From an uncultured Collinsella sp. (GTDB taxonomy: Bacteria > Actinomycetota > Coriobacteriia > Coriobacteriales > Coriobacteriaceae), in assembly GCA_900545995.1 (NCBI GenBank), contig URBM01000002.1:1-41322 (forward strand): DNA of 41,322 nucleotides, read 5' to 3'. Both the position numbers and the translations under genes were made by a program. Under the pieces are notes generated by a model that was given only the letters and a program-made list of their open reading frames with translations, was not told where the DNA came from and did no database searches. Shown here one piece after another: positions 17,640 through 24,769 of this stretch; position 1 is the first letter of the stretch, and every line of letters begins with the position of its first letter.

Positions 17640-18470
17640 ATGGCTGTAAAGCACCTTAAGCCGACCTCCGCTGGTAGGCGTTGGCAGACGATCTCCGACT
17701 TCTCCGAGATCACCTGCACCAAGCCCGAGAAGTCTCTTCTCGAGCCCCTGCCCAAGAAGGCCGGTCGTAACAACAACGGCCGCATCACCACCCGCCACCA
17801 GGGCGGCGGCGTGAAGCGTCGTTACCGCGTGATCGACTTCAAGCGCAACAAGGACGGCGTGCCCGCCAAGGTTGCCACGATCGAGTACGATCCGAACCGT
17901 TCCGCTCGCATCGCTCTGCTGCACTACGCTGACGGTGAGAAGCGCTACATCCTGGCCCCCAAGGGCCTCGAGGTCGGTCAGACCGTCATGTCCGGTTCTG
18001 ACGCCGACATCAAGCCGGGCAACGCTCTGCCCCTCGCCGACATCCCCGTCGGTACGCTCATCCACGCCGTCGAGTTCCAGCCGGGCAAGGGCGCTGCTAT
18101 CGCCCGTTCCGCCGGTAACTCCTGCCAGCTGATGGGTAAGGAGGGCAAGTACGCTATCGTCCGTATGCCTTCCTCCGAGATGCGCCGCATCCTCGTTACC
18201 TGCCGCGCCACCGTCGGTGAGGTCGGCAACGCCGATCACTCCAACATCGTCATCGGCAAGGCCGGCCGTAAGCGTCACATGAACGTGCGCCCGACCGTCC
18301 GCGGTACCGTCATGAACCCTGTCGACCACCCGCACGGCGGTGGCGAGGGCAAGAACCACACCTCTGGTCGTCCCTCTGTTACCCCCTGGGGTAAGCCGAC
18401 GAAGGGCCTTCGTACGCGCAAGAAGAAGAAGGTCTCGAACCAGCACATCATTCGTCGCCGTAAGAAGTAA
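17640..18470 (+). CDS. rplB: 50S ribosomal protein L2
   Basis: L2 bridges the subunits and supports peptidyl transfer. The 276-residue protein contains KHLKPTSAGRR, GRITTRHQGGGVKRRYR, VHAVEFQPGKG-type sequence (IHAVEFQPGKGA), VRPTVRGTVMNPVDHPHGGG (with the conserved His of HPHGGGEG) and GRPSVTPWG. ATG 17640 follows AAAGGGA and gives the normal N-terminus; an in-frame TTG at 17565 would fall in the leader hairpin. It heads the group rplB-rpsS-rplV-rpsC-rplP-rpmC-rpsQ. Confidence 0.96.
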   Translation: MAVKHLKPTSAGRRWQTISDFSEITCTKPEKSLLEPLPKKAGRNNNGRITTRHQGGGVKRRYRVIDFKRNKDGVPAKVATIEYDPNRSARIALLHYADGEKRYILAPKGLEVGQTVMSGSDADIKPGNALPLADIPVGTLIHAVEFQPGKGAAIARSAGNSCQLMGKEGKYAIVRMPSSEMRRILVTCRATVGEVGNADHSNIVIGKAGRKRHMNVRPTVRGTVMNPVDHPHGGGEGKNHTSGRPSVTPWGKPTKGLRTRKKKKVSNQHIIRRRKK

Positions 18471-18502
18471 TTTCGGATACCGAGTTTTAGGAGAAAGCAC
18501 TT

Positions 18503-18763
18503 ATGAGCAGAAGTCTCAAAAAGGGCCCGTTCGTGGAGACTCGCCTTCTCTCGCGTATCACCGCGATGAACGAGGCTGGCAAGAAGGACGTCGTGAAGAC
18601 CTGGTCCCGCGCGTCCACCATCTTCCCCGAGATGGTTGGTCACACCATCGCCGTCCACGACGGCCGCAAGCATGTGCCCGTGTATGTTACCGAGTCCATG
18701 GTTGGTCACAAGCTCGGCGAGTTCGCGCCGACTCGTACGTTCCGTGGCCACAAGGCCAAATAG
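18503..18763 (+). CDS. rpsS: 30S ribosomal protein S19
   Basis: S19 is in the head of the 30S subunit. The 86-residue protein begins MSRSLKKGPFVETRLL and has TWSRASTIFPEMVGHTIAVHDG and GEFAPTRTFRGHKAK. AGGAGA precedes ATG 18503. Standard position between rplB and rplV. Confidence 0.96.
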   Translation: MSRSLKKGPFVETRLLSRITAMNEAGKKDVVKTWSRASTIFPEMVGHTIAVHDGRKHVPVYVTESMVGHKLGEFAPTRTFRGHKAK

Positions 18764-18777
18764 GGGGTTAACCGTAA

Positions 18778-19149
18778 ATGGCAACTAAGTCTATTGAAAC
18801 TGAGGCCACCGAGGTTCGCGCCGTCGCTAAGTACGTGCGTGTTTCCCCCAGCAAGGCCCGCCTGGTGGTCGATCTGATCCGCCGCAAGCCTGTCGCTCAG
18901 GCCTTCGACATCCTCCACTTCTGCGACCGCGCCGTCGCCGTGGATGTCGAGAAGGTTCTCCGTTCCGCCGTTGCGAACGCCGAGAACAACAACGGTCTGC
19001 GTGCCGACAACCTGGTTGTCGCCGCTGCCTATGTTGACGAGGGTCCGACGCTTAAGCGCATCCGTCCCCGCGCCAAGGGTTCCGCTTCTCGTATTCTGAA
19101 GCGTACTTCCCACATCACCGTCGTCGTTGCTCCTCGAAAGGAGGCGTAA
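18778..19149 (+). CDS. rplV: 50S ribosomal protein L22
   Basis: L22 lines the exit tunnel. The 123-residue protein has AVAKYVRVSPSKARLVVDLI, the NAENNNGL segment and the C-terminal loop LKRIRPRAKGSASRILKRTSHITVVV, the tunnel beta-hairpin (key block PRAKGSA). A GGGGG ribosome binding site precedes ATG 18778; rpsC follows six bases after the stop. Confidence 0.96.
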   Translation: MATKSIETEATEVRAVAKYVRVSPSKARLVVDLIRRKPVAQAFDILHFCDRAVAVDVEKVLRSAVANAENNNGLRADNLVVAAAYVDEGPTLKRIRPRAKGSASRILKRTSHITVVVAPRKEA

Positions 19150-19155
19150 AGCTGT

Positions 19156-19866
19156 ATGGGTCAGAAAGTCTACCCCACCGGCTTCCGTCTTGGCATCACC
19201 GAGAACTGGCGCTCCCGCTGGTTCGCAGAGAAGGATTACGCTAAGACCCTCGGTAACGATCTCGAGATCCGCAAGTACCTCGAGAAGCGTCTTTCCCGCG
19301 CAGCTGTCTCCCGCGTCGAGATCGAGCGCGCTGGCGACAAGGTGAAGGTCATCATCCTCACCGCTCGCCCCGGCGTTGTCATCGGTAAGAAGGGTGCCGA
19401 GATCGATACCCTCCGCACCGAGCTCGAGAAGGTCGCTGGCGTCTCCAAGGGCCAGCTCTCCGTCGACGTTGTCGAGATCAAGCGCCCCGAGCTCGACGCC
19501 AACCTCGTTGCTCAGTCCATTGCTGAGCAGCTCGAGGGCCGCGTTGCCTTCCGTCGCGCTATGCGCAAGGCTGTCCAGTCCGCCCGCAAGGCCGGCGCTA
19601 AGGGCATCCGTATCCAGTGCTCCGGTCGTCTCGGCGGTGCCGAGATGGGCCGTCGTGAGTGGTACCGCGAGGGTCGCGTGCCTCTGCACACCCTCCGTGC
19701 CAAGATCGACTACGGCACGGCTGTCGCCAGCACCACCATGGGCGCTTGCGGCGTGAAGGTCTGGATCTACCTGGGCGAGAAGCTCCCGGGCCAGCCTGTT
19801 CCCAACCCTGCACTCGAGGGCTCTTCCCGTCCTCGTCGTCGTAACTCCGAGAGGAGGGGTCAGTAG
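19156..19866 (+). CDS. rpsC: 30S ribosomal protein S3
   Basis: S3 sits at the mRNA entry site. The 236-residue protein begins MGQKVYPTGFRLGITENWRS, has the KH motif VIGKKGAEIDTLR (usual GxxG as GKKG) and AMRKAVQSARKAGAKGIRIQ and GRLGGAEMGRREW. The ribosome binding site AAAGGAGG lies in the end of rplV. The stop codon overlaps the GTG start of rplP by one base. Confidence 0.96.
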   Translation: MGQKVYPTGFRLGITENWRSRWFAEKDYAKTLGNDLEIRKYLEKRLSRAAVSRVEIERAGDKVKVIILTARPGVVIGKKGAEIDTLRTELEKVAGVSKGQLSVDVVEIKRPELDANLVAQSIAEQLEGRVAFRRAMRKAVQSARKAGAKGIRIQCSGRLGGAEMGRREWYREGRVPLHTLRAKIDYGTAVASTTMGACGVKVWIYLGEKLPGQPVPNPALEGSSRPRRRNSERRGQ

Positions 19867-20369
19867 TGCTTGCCCCTAAGCGTATTCTTCACCGCAAGGT
19901 GCAGCGTGGCTCCATGAAGGGCCAGGCCAAGGGTAATACCGAGCTGCATTTCGGCGAGTTTGGTATCCAGGCTCTCGAGGCCCATTGGATCACCAACCGT
20001 CAGATCGAGGCCGCTCGTATTGCCATGACCCGCTATATGAAGCGTGGCGGTCGTGTCTACATCACGATCTTCCCCGATAAGCCCATCACCAAGAAGCCTG
20101 CCGAGACTCGCATGGGTTCTGGTAAGGGTAACCCCGAGGAGTGGGTGGCCGTCGTCAAGCCCGGCCGCATCATGTTCGAGGTCAAGGGCGTGCCCGAGGA
20201 GGTCGCTCGCGAGGCTCTGCGTCTTGCACAGCACAAGCTTCCCATCAAGACCAAGATTGTTGCTGCTAAGAACGCTGAGCAGCGCATCGAGAAGGAGATG
20301 GCTGAGGAGGCCGCTCTCGAGGCCAAGTGGGCTGCTGAGGACGCCGCCGCCGCCAAGGAGGAGAACTAA
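19866..20369 (+). CDS. rplP: 50S ribosomal protein L16 with C-terminal extension
   Basis: L16 binds near the A-site tRNA. The core (about 138 residues) starts MLAPKRILHRKVQRGSMKG and ends near KLPIKTKIV, with GRMGSGKG-type sequence (TRMGSGKGNPEEWVA). Total length is 167 residues: an extra tail of about 28 residues rich in Ala, Glu and Lys, predicted helical and acidic, follows the normal end. The GTG start at 19866 overlaps the rpsC stop, with AGGAGG at 19852-19857. Confidence 0.95.
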   Translation: MLAPKRILHRKVQRGSMKGQAKGNTELHFGEFGIQALEAHWITNRQIEAARIAMTRYMKRGGRVYITIFPDKPITKKPAETRMGSGKGNPEEWVAVVKPGRIMFEVKGVPEEVAREALRLAQHKLPIKTKIVAAKNAEQRIEKEMAEEAALEAKWAAEDAAAAKEEN

Positions 20370-20584
20370 TGAAGCCCGCAGAGATTCGTGAGCTCTCGGA
20401 CGCTCAGCTCGTTGAGAAGCTGAAGGAAATGCGCGCCGAGCTCTTTAACCTTCGTTTCCAGATGGCCACCAGCCAGCTGGACAACACCGCTCGCGTCAAC
20501 ACCGTGAAGAAGGACATCGCTCGCGTCCTCACGGAGCAGCGCGCCCGCGAGATCGCAGCGGAGAAGTCCGCTGTCGCCGAGTAG
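20369..20584 (+). CDS. rpmC: 50S ribosomal protein L29
   Basis: The 71-residue helical protein has LSDAQLVEKLKEMRAELFNLRFQ and TVKKDIARVLTEQR, typical of L29 at the exit-tunnel rim. The start overlaps the rplP stop by one base (TAATG), implying coupling. The ribosome binding site AAGGAGGAG is in the end of rplP. Confidence 0.95.
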   Translation: MKPAEIRELSDAQLVEKLKEMRAELFNLRFQMATSQLDNTARVNTVKKDIARVLTEQRAREIAAEKSAVAE

Positions 20585-20600
20585 GACCTAAGGAGAGAAC

Positions 20601-20861
20601 ATGACTGATTCGCGTAACTCGCGTAAGGTCCGTACGGGTGTCGTTACCTCCGTCTCCGGTGCCAAGACCATTGTCGTCACCATCACCGAGCGCAAGCGTC
20701 ACCCCAAGTACGGCAAGATGATGACCAGCTCCAAGAAGCTGCACGCTCACGACGAGGAGTGCACGGCTGGCGTGGGCGATACCGTCCGCGTTATGGAGAC
20801 CCGTCCTATGTCCAAGATGAAGCGTTGGCGCCTCATCGAGGTCGTCGAGCGCGCTAAATAA
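20601..20861 (+). CDS. rpsQ: 30S ribosomal protein S17
   Basis: The 86-residue OB-fold protein has RKVRTGVVTSVSGAKTIVV, HPKYGKMMTSSKKLHAHDE and VRVMETRPMSKMKRWRLIEVV. AAGGAG precedes ATG 20601. It is the last gene before a 118-bp gap that holds the folded leader of rplN. Confidence 0.96.
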   Translation: MTDSRNSRKVRTGVVTSVSGAKTIVVTITERKRHPKYGKMMTSSKKLHAHDEECTAGVGDTVRVMETRPMSKMKRWRLIEVVERAK

Positions 20862-20888
20862 GCAGTCGCTCTTACGACTTGTACGTTT

Positions 20889-20954
20889 CCGAAGATGTGC
20901 GTATGCCTGGTTTGCATACCACAGGCCGCCTAAAGGCTGCGCACCTCTCTTCGG
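20889..20954 (+). promoter_or_regulatory. rplN leader: multi-stem RNA, candidate r-protein autoregulatory element
   Basis: A closing stem is formed by CCGAAGA (20889-20895) with TCTTCGG (20948-20954) and, after a small internal loop, GTGCG (20897-20901) with CGCAC (20940-20944). It encloses two hairpins: TATGC/GCATA (20902-20906 with 20914-20918) and GGCC/GGCT (20924-20927 with 20935-20938). The shape is a three-way junction. The AGGA ribosome binding site of rplN follows at 20967-20970. The location between rpsQ and rplN fits a spc-operon leader. Confidence 0.55.
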
Positions 20955-20979
20955 TTCTTAGTTCGGAGGAACATCTACC

Positions 20980-21348
20980 ATGATTCAGATGCAAACCATG
21001 CTGAACGTCGCCGACAACTCCGGCGCTCGCAAGATTCGCTGCATCAAGGTGCTTGGCGGTTCCAAGCGTCGTTATGCAGGCATCGGCGATGTGTTCATCG
21101 GTGCTGTCCAGGAGGCTACCCCTGGCGCCAACGTCAAGAAGAAGGACGTTGTCCGTTGCGTCGTCGTTCGCACCGTTAAGGAGATCCGCCGCAAGGATGG
21201 CTCCTACATTCGCTTTGATGAGAACGCCTGCGTTGTCATCAACAACGATGGTTCGCCCGTCGGCACCCGTATCTTCGGGCCCGTCGCTCGCGAGCTTCGT
21301 GACAAGAAGTACATGAAGATCGTCTCGCTCGCTCCCGAGACCCTGTAG
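20980..21348 (+). CDS. rplN: 50S ribosomal protein L14
   Basis: L14 forms intersubunit bridges. The 122-residue length is standard. It begins MIQMQTMLNVADNSGARKI and has CIKVLGGSKRRYAGIGD, the KKKDVVRCVVVRT segment, RFDENACVVIN and RIFGPVARELRDKKYMKIVSLAPETL. It follows a long structured leader, and rplX is 13 bases downstream. Confidence 0.97.
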   Translation: MIQMQTMLNVADNSGARKIRCIKVLGGSKRRYAGIGDVFIGAVQEATPGANVKKKDVVRCVVVRTVKEIRRKDGSYIRFDENACVVINNDGSPVGTRIFGPVARELRDKKYMKIVSLAPETL

Positions 21349-21361
21349 TTAGGGGAGATAT

Positions 21362-21667
21362 ATGTATATCAAGAAGGGCGATAAGGTCCAGGTTCTCTCT
21401 GGTAAGGATCGCGGCAAGCAGGGCGTTGTCCTGCGTGCTCTCCCCGCCGAGAACAAGGTCGTTGTCGAGGGCGTTTCGGTCGTCAAGAAGGCCGTCAAGC
21501 CCAACGCTGCCAACCAGCAGGGCGGCATCGTTTCGCAGGAGGCTCCCATCGACGCCTCCAACGTCAATCTCGTCTGCCCCGAGTGCGGTAAGGTTACCCG
21601 CGTCGGTCACGAGAAGGACGGCAAGAACAAGCTGCGCGTCTGCAAGAAGTGCGGCCACAAGTTCTAA
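21362..21667 (+). CDS. rplX: 50S ribosomal protein L24 with zinc-ribbon cysteines
   Basis: L24 initiates large-subunit assembly. The 101-residue protein starts MYIKKGDKVQVLSGKDRGKQ (KOW motif) and has the conserved IVSQEAPIDASNV. The C-terminal part carries C72, C75, C94 and C97 in CPEC and CKKC pairs, a likely zinc-binding ribbon. A strong terminator follows, and the genes that normally come next (rplE, rpsN, rpsH, rplF and so on) are absent. Confidence 0.96.
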   Translation: MYIKKGDKVQVLSGKDRGKQGVVLRALPAENKVVVEGVSVVKKAVKPNAANQQGGIVSQEAPIDASNVNLVCPECGKVTRVGHEKDGKNKLRVCKKCGHKF

Positions 21668-21693
21668 GCTGCCCGCAACATCAAGTTGCTAGC

Positions 21694-21727
21694 AAAGGCC
21701 CGGATGCCACGGCACCCGGGCCTTTTT
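21694..21727 (+). terminator. Intrinsic terminator after rplX
   Basis: AAAGGCCCGGATGCC pairs with GGCACCCGGGCCTTT (one mismatch) around an ACG loop, followed by a T-run. It ends the ribosomal transcription unit in the middle of the usual spc operon order. Confidence 0.92.
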
Positions 21728-21740
21728 CTATTCCTACTCA

Positions 21741-21821
21741 TTGGGGACAGACTTAAATGAGTAGTCGTTGGGGACGTTCTTAAACGACCAGTCGATGGGG
21801 ACTGTCTTTAGATTTGTTTAT
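21741..21821 (+). repeat. 27-bp tandem repeats, block A (three units)
   Basis: Units start at 21741, 21768 and 21795, each 27 bp, led by (T/A)TGGGGAC and followed by a degenerate GTCTTAAA-like stretch. Identity is highest in the first 12-16 bases and falls toward the third unit. No coding potential is apparent. Confidence 0.75.
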
Positions 21822-21857
21822 CTGGTCATCTGGGATAGGCTTCAACGAAAGCGGCAC

Positions 21858-21938
21858 ATAGGGACTGTCTCTAGGTGCCGGCACATAGGGACGTTCCCTT
21901 TTTGCCGGCAGTTTGGGACGGTCCTTTGATGTCTGATG
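21858..21938 (+). repeat. 27-bp tandem repeats, block B (three units)
   Basis: Units start at 21858, 21885 and 21912 with the same 27-bp period and core GGGAC(G/T)GTC as block A. Units 4 and 5 also share TGCCGGCA. A 36-bp stretch separates the blocks. Confidence 0.75.
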
Positions 21939-22024
21939 CCCTCAGAGGGGTGGAGTATCACGGCCTACTCTGTTCTTTAGGGCTTTGGTGTTCCGCCTCT
22001 TTATGCTTCACAAGGATCGTCACA

Positions 22025-22072
22025 TGCGCATTCATGCGCATAGTTTTGCGCGACAATGCGCATAACTGCGCA
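22025..22072. promoter_or_regulatory. Helically phased TGCGCA array
   Basis: TGCGCA occurs at 22025, 22035, 22057 and 22067 and TGCGCG at 22047, so five sites are spaced 10, 12, 10 and 10 bp, about one helical turn each. The array lies about 130 bp upstream of the Gfo/Idh-DeoR gene pair in AT-richer non-coding DNA. A cooperative regulator binding region is possible. The rest of 21939-22204 shows no gene. Confidence 0.5.
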
Positions 22073-22204
22073 AACATCTGCCAACTATGGCTAAATAATG
22101 ACCGATAAGTAAATAAATACGCAAACACGAGCAGATACGCGCGCAATTGTGCGACTATAGGGTTGTTAGAAATGAAGGACTTCCGATGACTCAGGAGGCA
22201 CATC

Positions 22205-23284
22205 ATGGCAGATTCCAAACAGGCTCCGCTCGACGCCGAGGCAGCCGCAAAGGCGGCGTTTGCCTCGGTCCAGAATCAGCCGTTCCCAAACGACATCTTT
22301 ACGGCTCCCGAGCTTCGTTGGGCAGTGATCGGGTGCGGTGTTATCGCCAACCAAATGGCCCAGTCCCTCGCGCTGGCCGGCCGCAAGCTCGCGGGTGTCG
22401 CCAACCGTACGCTTTCCAAAGCCCAGGCTTTTGCCGAGCAGTATGGCGTCGAGAAGGTGTACGAGACGGTCGAGGACCTCTACGCCGATCCGGACATCGA
22501 CGCCGTCTATATCACCACGCCGCACAACACGCATATCACCTATCTGCGTGCTGCGCTGGCCGCCGGCAAGCACGTGCTCTGCGAGAAGGCCATTACCCTC
22601 AATTCCGCCGAGCTTGACGAGGCCCGTGCCATCGCCGACGAGCACAACGTGGTTCTTATGGATGCCACCACGGTGCTCCACATGCCGCTGTATCAGGAGC
22701 TGCGCCGTCGCATGGATGCGGGCGACTTTGGCCGTATGAACCTTGCTCAGCTCAACTTTGGTAGCTATAAGGAGTACGGCGATCTGACCAATCGCTTCTA
22801 CAACCGCAACCTTGCTGGCGGTGCCATGCTCGATATTGGCGTGTATGCCCTGTCCGTCATGCGTCTCTTTATGGCAAGCCAGCCCGCTGAGGTCGTTTCG
22901 CTGGGCAACACCTGCGAGACCGGTGTTGACGTTGCAGGCGGCATCGTCTGCCGTAATGCCGAACAGCAGCTGGGCGTGGTGAGCCTCACGCTCCACTCCA
23001 AGCAGCCCAAGCGTTCGGTCATTAGCTTCGACAAGTGCTATATCGAGGTCAACGAGTATCCGCGCGCCGACCATGCGACCATCGTGTGGACTGCGGACGG
23101 TCGCCGTGAGGAGGTCCACGCTGGCACCGAGGCTTATGCCCTGTGCTACGAGATGGCTGACCTCGAGCAGGCCGTCGCCGGCGACGATTCCAAGCGTGAG
23201 CTTCTGGATTATGCTTCTGATGTGATGGAGCTCATGACCAAGCTCCGCGCCGATTGGGGAGTCGTCTACCCCGAGGAGGAGTAA
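22205..23284 (+). CDS. Gfo/Idh/MocA family NAD(P)-dependent oxidoreductase
   Basis: A 359-residue protein with an N-terminal Rossmann domain after about 35 extra residues: WAVIGCGVIANQMAQSL, ITTPHNTHITYLRAALAAGKHVLCEKAI (the EKP-type motif appears as EKA), then the C-terminal substrate domain with GGAMLDIGVYALSVMRLF, which holds the usual Asp/His-type active-site region. Family members oxidise or reduce sugars, inositols and related diols; the substrate is unknown. AGGAGG at 22193-22198 supports ATG 22205. It is three bases from a DeoR-type regulator gene, consistent with a sugar-responsive pair. Confidence 0.88.
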   Translation: MADSKQAPLDAEAAAKAAFASVQNQPFPNDIFTAPELRWAVIGCGVIANQMAQSLALAGRKLAGVANRTLSKAQAFAEQYGVEKVYETVEDLYADPDIDAVYITTPHNTHITYLRAALAAGKHVLCEKAITLNSAELDEARAIADEHNVVLMDATTVLHMPLYQELRRRMDAGDFGRMNLAQLNFGSYKEYGDLTNRFYNRNLAGGAMLDIGVYALSVMRLFMASQPAEVVSLGNTCETGVDVAGGIVCRNAEQQLGVVSLTLHSKQPKRSVISFDKCYIEVNEYPRADHATIVWTADGRREEVHAGTEAYALCYEMADLEQAVAGDDSKRELLDYASDVMELMTKLRADWGVVYPEEE

Positions 23285-23287
23285 GCG

Positions 23288-24034
23288 ATGCTTGCGGAAG
23301 ATAGGCTCAATGCGATCGTGTCGATGGTGCAGCAGGCCGGCTCGGTTACCGTGCCGGAACTTGCCGAGGCCCTGGGCGTGACACCGTCCACCATTCGCCG
23401 TGACTTGCAAACGCTCGACCGCGCGCACCGTATCGCCAAGGTGCACGGAGGTGCGACGAGTCTGGAGCGCGCGCACGTGACGCGCGACTTGACGATCAGC
23501 GAACGCAGTGATCTCCATAACGATGACAAGGAGCGCATCTGTGCTCGTGCCGCGGCCCTGGTGGAGCCCGATAGCTTTGTGTATATCGATTCGGGCTCAA
23601 CGACCCTCAAGCTCATCGAGCATCTTCCGCGTCTCGACGGCGTCACCTATGTGACCGATTCCGTGCTCCATGCTCAGCACCTTGCTTTGCGCGGCATGCG
23701 TACCGTGGTGCTGGGCGGCGAGCTCAAACCCGAGACCGAGGCGCACGTTGGCCCCGATGCCTTGGCAACCCTGGACCGCTATAACTTCAACTGCGGCTTT
23801 TGGGGATCCAACGGCATCGCGGCCGAGCAAGGTCTCACCACACCGGATATCGAGGAAGCACAGGTCAAGCGTATCTCGATGCGCCATACCGCCAAACGCT
23901 TCGTAATCTCGGACGCCAGTAAATTTGGCATGGTGGCGCCCGTCAAGTTCGCGGACTTCCGCGACGCAACGATTGTTACCGCAGGCGAGGTCCCCGCCAA
24001 GTACCGGGCAATGGACAACGTCATCACGGTCTAG
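23288..24034 (+). CDS. DeoR-family transcriptional regulator
   Basis: A 248-residue protein with an N-terminal winged helix-turn-helix (about residues 6-57, VTVPELAEALGVTPSTIRRDLQ, the recognition segment TPSTIRRDL being typical) and a C-terminal sugar-phosphate sensor domain with YIDSGSTTLKLIEHL and the conserved GGELKPETEAHVGPDAL and WGSNGIAAEQGLTTP. Such proteins repress sugar operons and release DNA on binding a phosphosugar. It is cotranscribed with the oxidoreductase and probably controls it, possibly through the TGCGCA array. Confidence 0.92.
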   Translation: MLAEDRLNAIVSMVQQAGSVTVPELAEALGVTPSTIRRDLQTLDRAHRIAKVHGGATSLERAHVTRDLTISERSDLHNDDKERICARAAALVEPDSFVYIDSGSTTLKLIEHLPRLDGVTYVTDSVLHAQHLALRGMRTVVLGGELKPETEAHVGPDALATLDRYNFNCGFWGSNGIAAEQGLTTPDIEEAQVKRISMRHTAKRFVISDASKFGMVAPVKFADFRDATIVTAGEVPAKYRAMDNVITV

Positions 24035-24039
24035 CAGCA

Positions 24040-24083
24040 GGGGACGGGCTAAGGCCAAAACCACCGCGAAGGTGCCTGTCCCC
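24040..24083. repeat. GGGGAC palindrome between convergent genes
   Basis: GGGGACGGGC (from 24040) pairs with GCCTGTCCCC (to 24083) with one mismatch. AACCACC inside and GGTGGTT just outside can pair alternatively. It lies between the convergent DeoR and RluA genes and may act as a bidirectional terminator, although it lacks clean T-runs. It resembles the GGGAC repeats at 21741. Confidence 0.5.
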
Positions 24084-24094
24084 ATTGTGGTGGT

Positions 24095-24754
24095 TTAGGG
24101 CTCCCAGGGGCAGGGGGCTTCGATGTGGATGTGCTCGCCGGTTACGGGATGCGTGAAGGACACGCTGTGGGCGTGGAGCATCAGGCCACAGGGGCGCGGC
24201 GTTCCGTACAGGTCGTCGCCAACCAGGGGATGGCGCTCGCTCGCCAGATGCACACGGATTTGGTGCTTGCGGCCGGTGAGCAACTCGACATCGATATACG
24301 AGCGCGTGGGCAGGCCACGGCGGCTCTTAAGACGCTTGAGTACCTTGACGCGCGTCTGAGACGGCTTGCCGCTGGCGCCAACGCGCATCTTGCGGCTATC
24401 GTGGCGGTCGCGGGCGATGGGCTTGTCGATGAGCTTTTCGTTCCAGTCGATTTTGCCCTCGGCGAGCGCCAGGTAGTGCTTTTCGAATGCGTGGTCGATG
24501 ATCATCTGGTCAAAAGCGGGTTGCGTCTGCTTGTCGAGCGAGAACAACACCACGCCGGTGGTGTTGCGGTCCAGGCGGTTGAGCGGCTGCATGTCAGTCG
24601 CGGCAAAGCCGTCGCCCATCGCCAACAAAAGGTCGCTAGCGTAGTCGGTAAGTGTGCGCTCGCCGGTGCCGTCACCGTGGACGATCATGCCAGCGGGCTT
24701 GTCGATGGCCATGAGCCAGGCGTCGCAGTAGAGGACTTGAGGTTCTTCGTTCAC
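24095..24754 (-). CDS. RluA-family pseudouridine synthase
   Basis: A 219-residue enzyme that isomerises uridine to pseudouridine in rRNA or tRNA. The catalytic aspartate is D62 in NRLDRNTTGVVLF, and the C-terminal RNA-binding motif TGRKHQIRVHLASERHP is present. There is no N-terminal S4 domain, so it is a short RluA/TruC-type member; the target base cannot be predicted. It lies 15 bases downstream of the U32-family gene on the same strand, forming an operon. Confidence 0.9.
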   Translation of the reverse strand: MNEEPQVLYCDAWLMAIDKPAGMIVHGDGTGERTLTDYASDLLLAMGDGFAATDMQPLNRLDRNTTGVVLFSLDKQTQPAFDQMIIDHAFEKHYLALAEGKIDWNEKLIDKPIARDRHDSRKMRVGASGKPSQTRVKVLKRLKSRRGLPTRSYIDVELLTGRKHQIRVHLASERHPLVGDDLYGTPRPCGLMLHAHSVSFTHPVTGEHIHIEAPCPWEP

Positions 24755-24769
24755 GTGTAAGCCTTTCGG

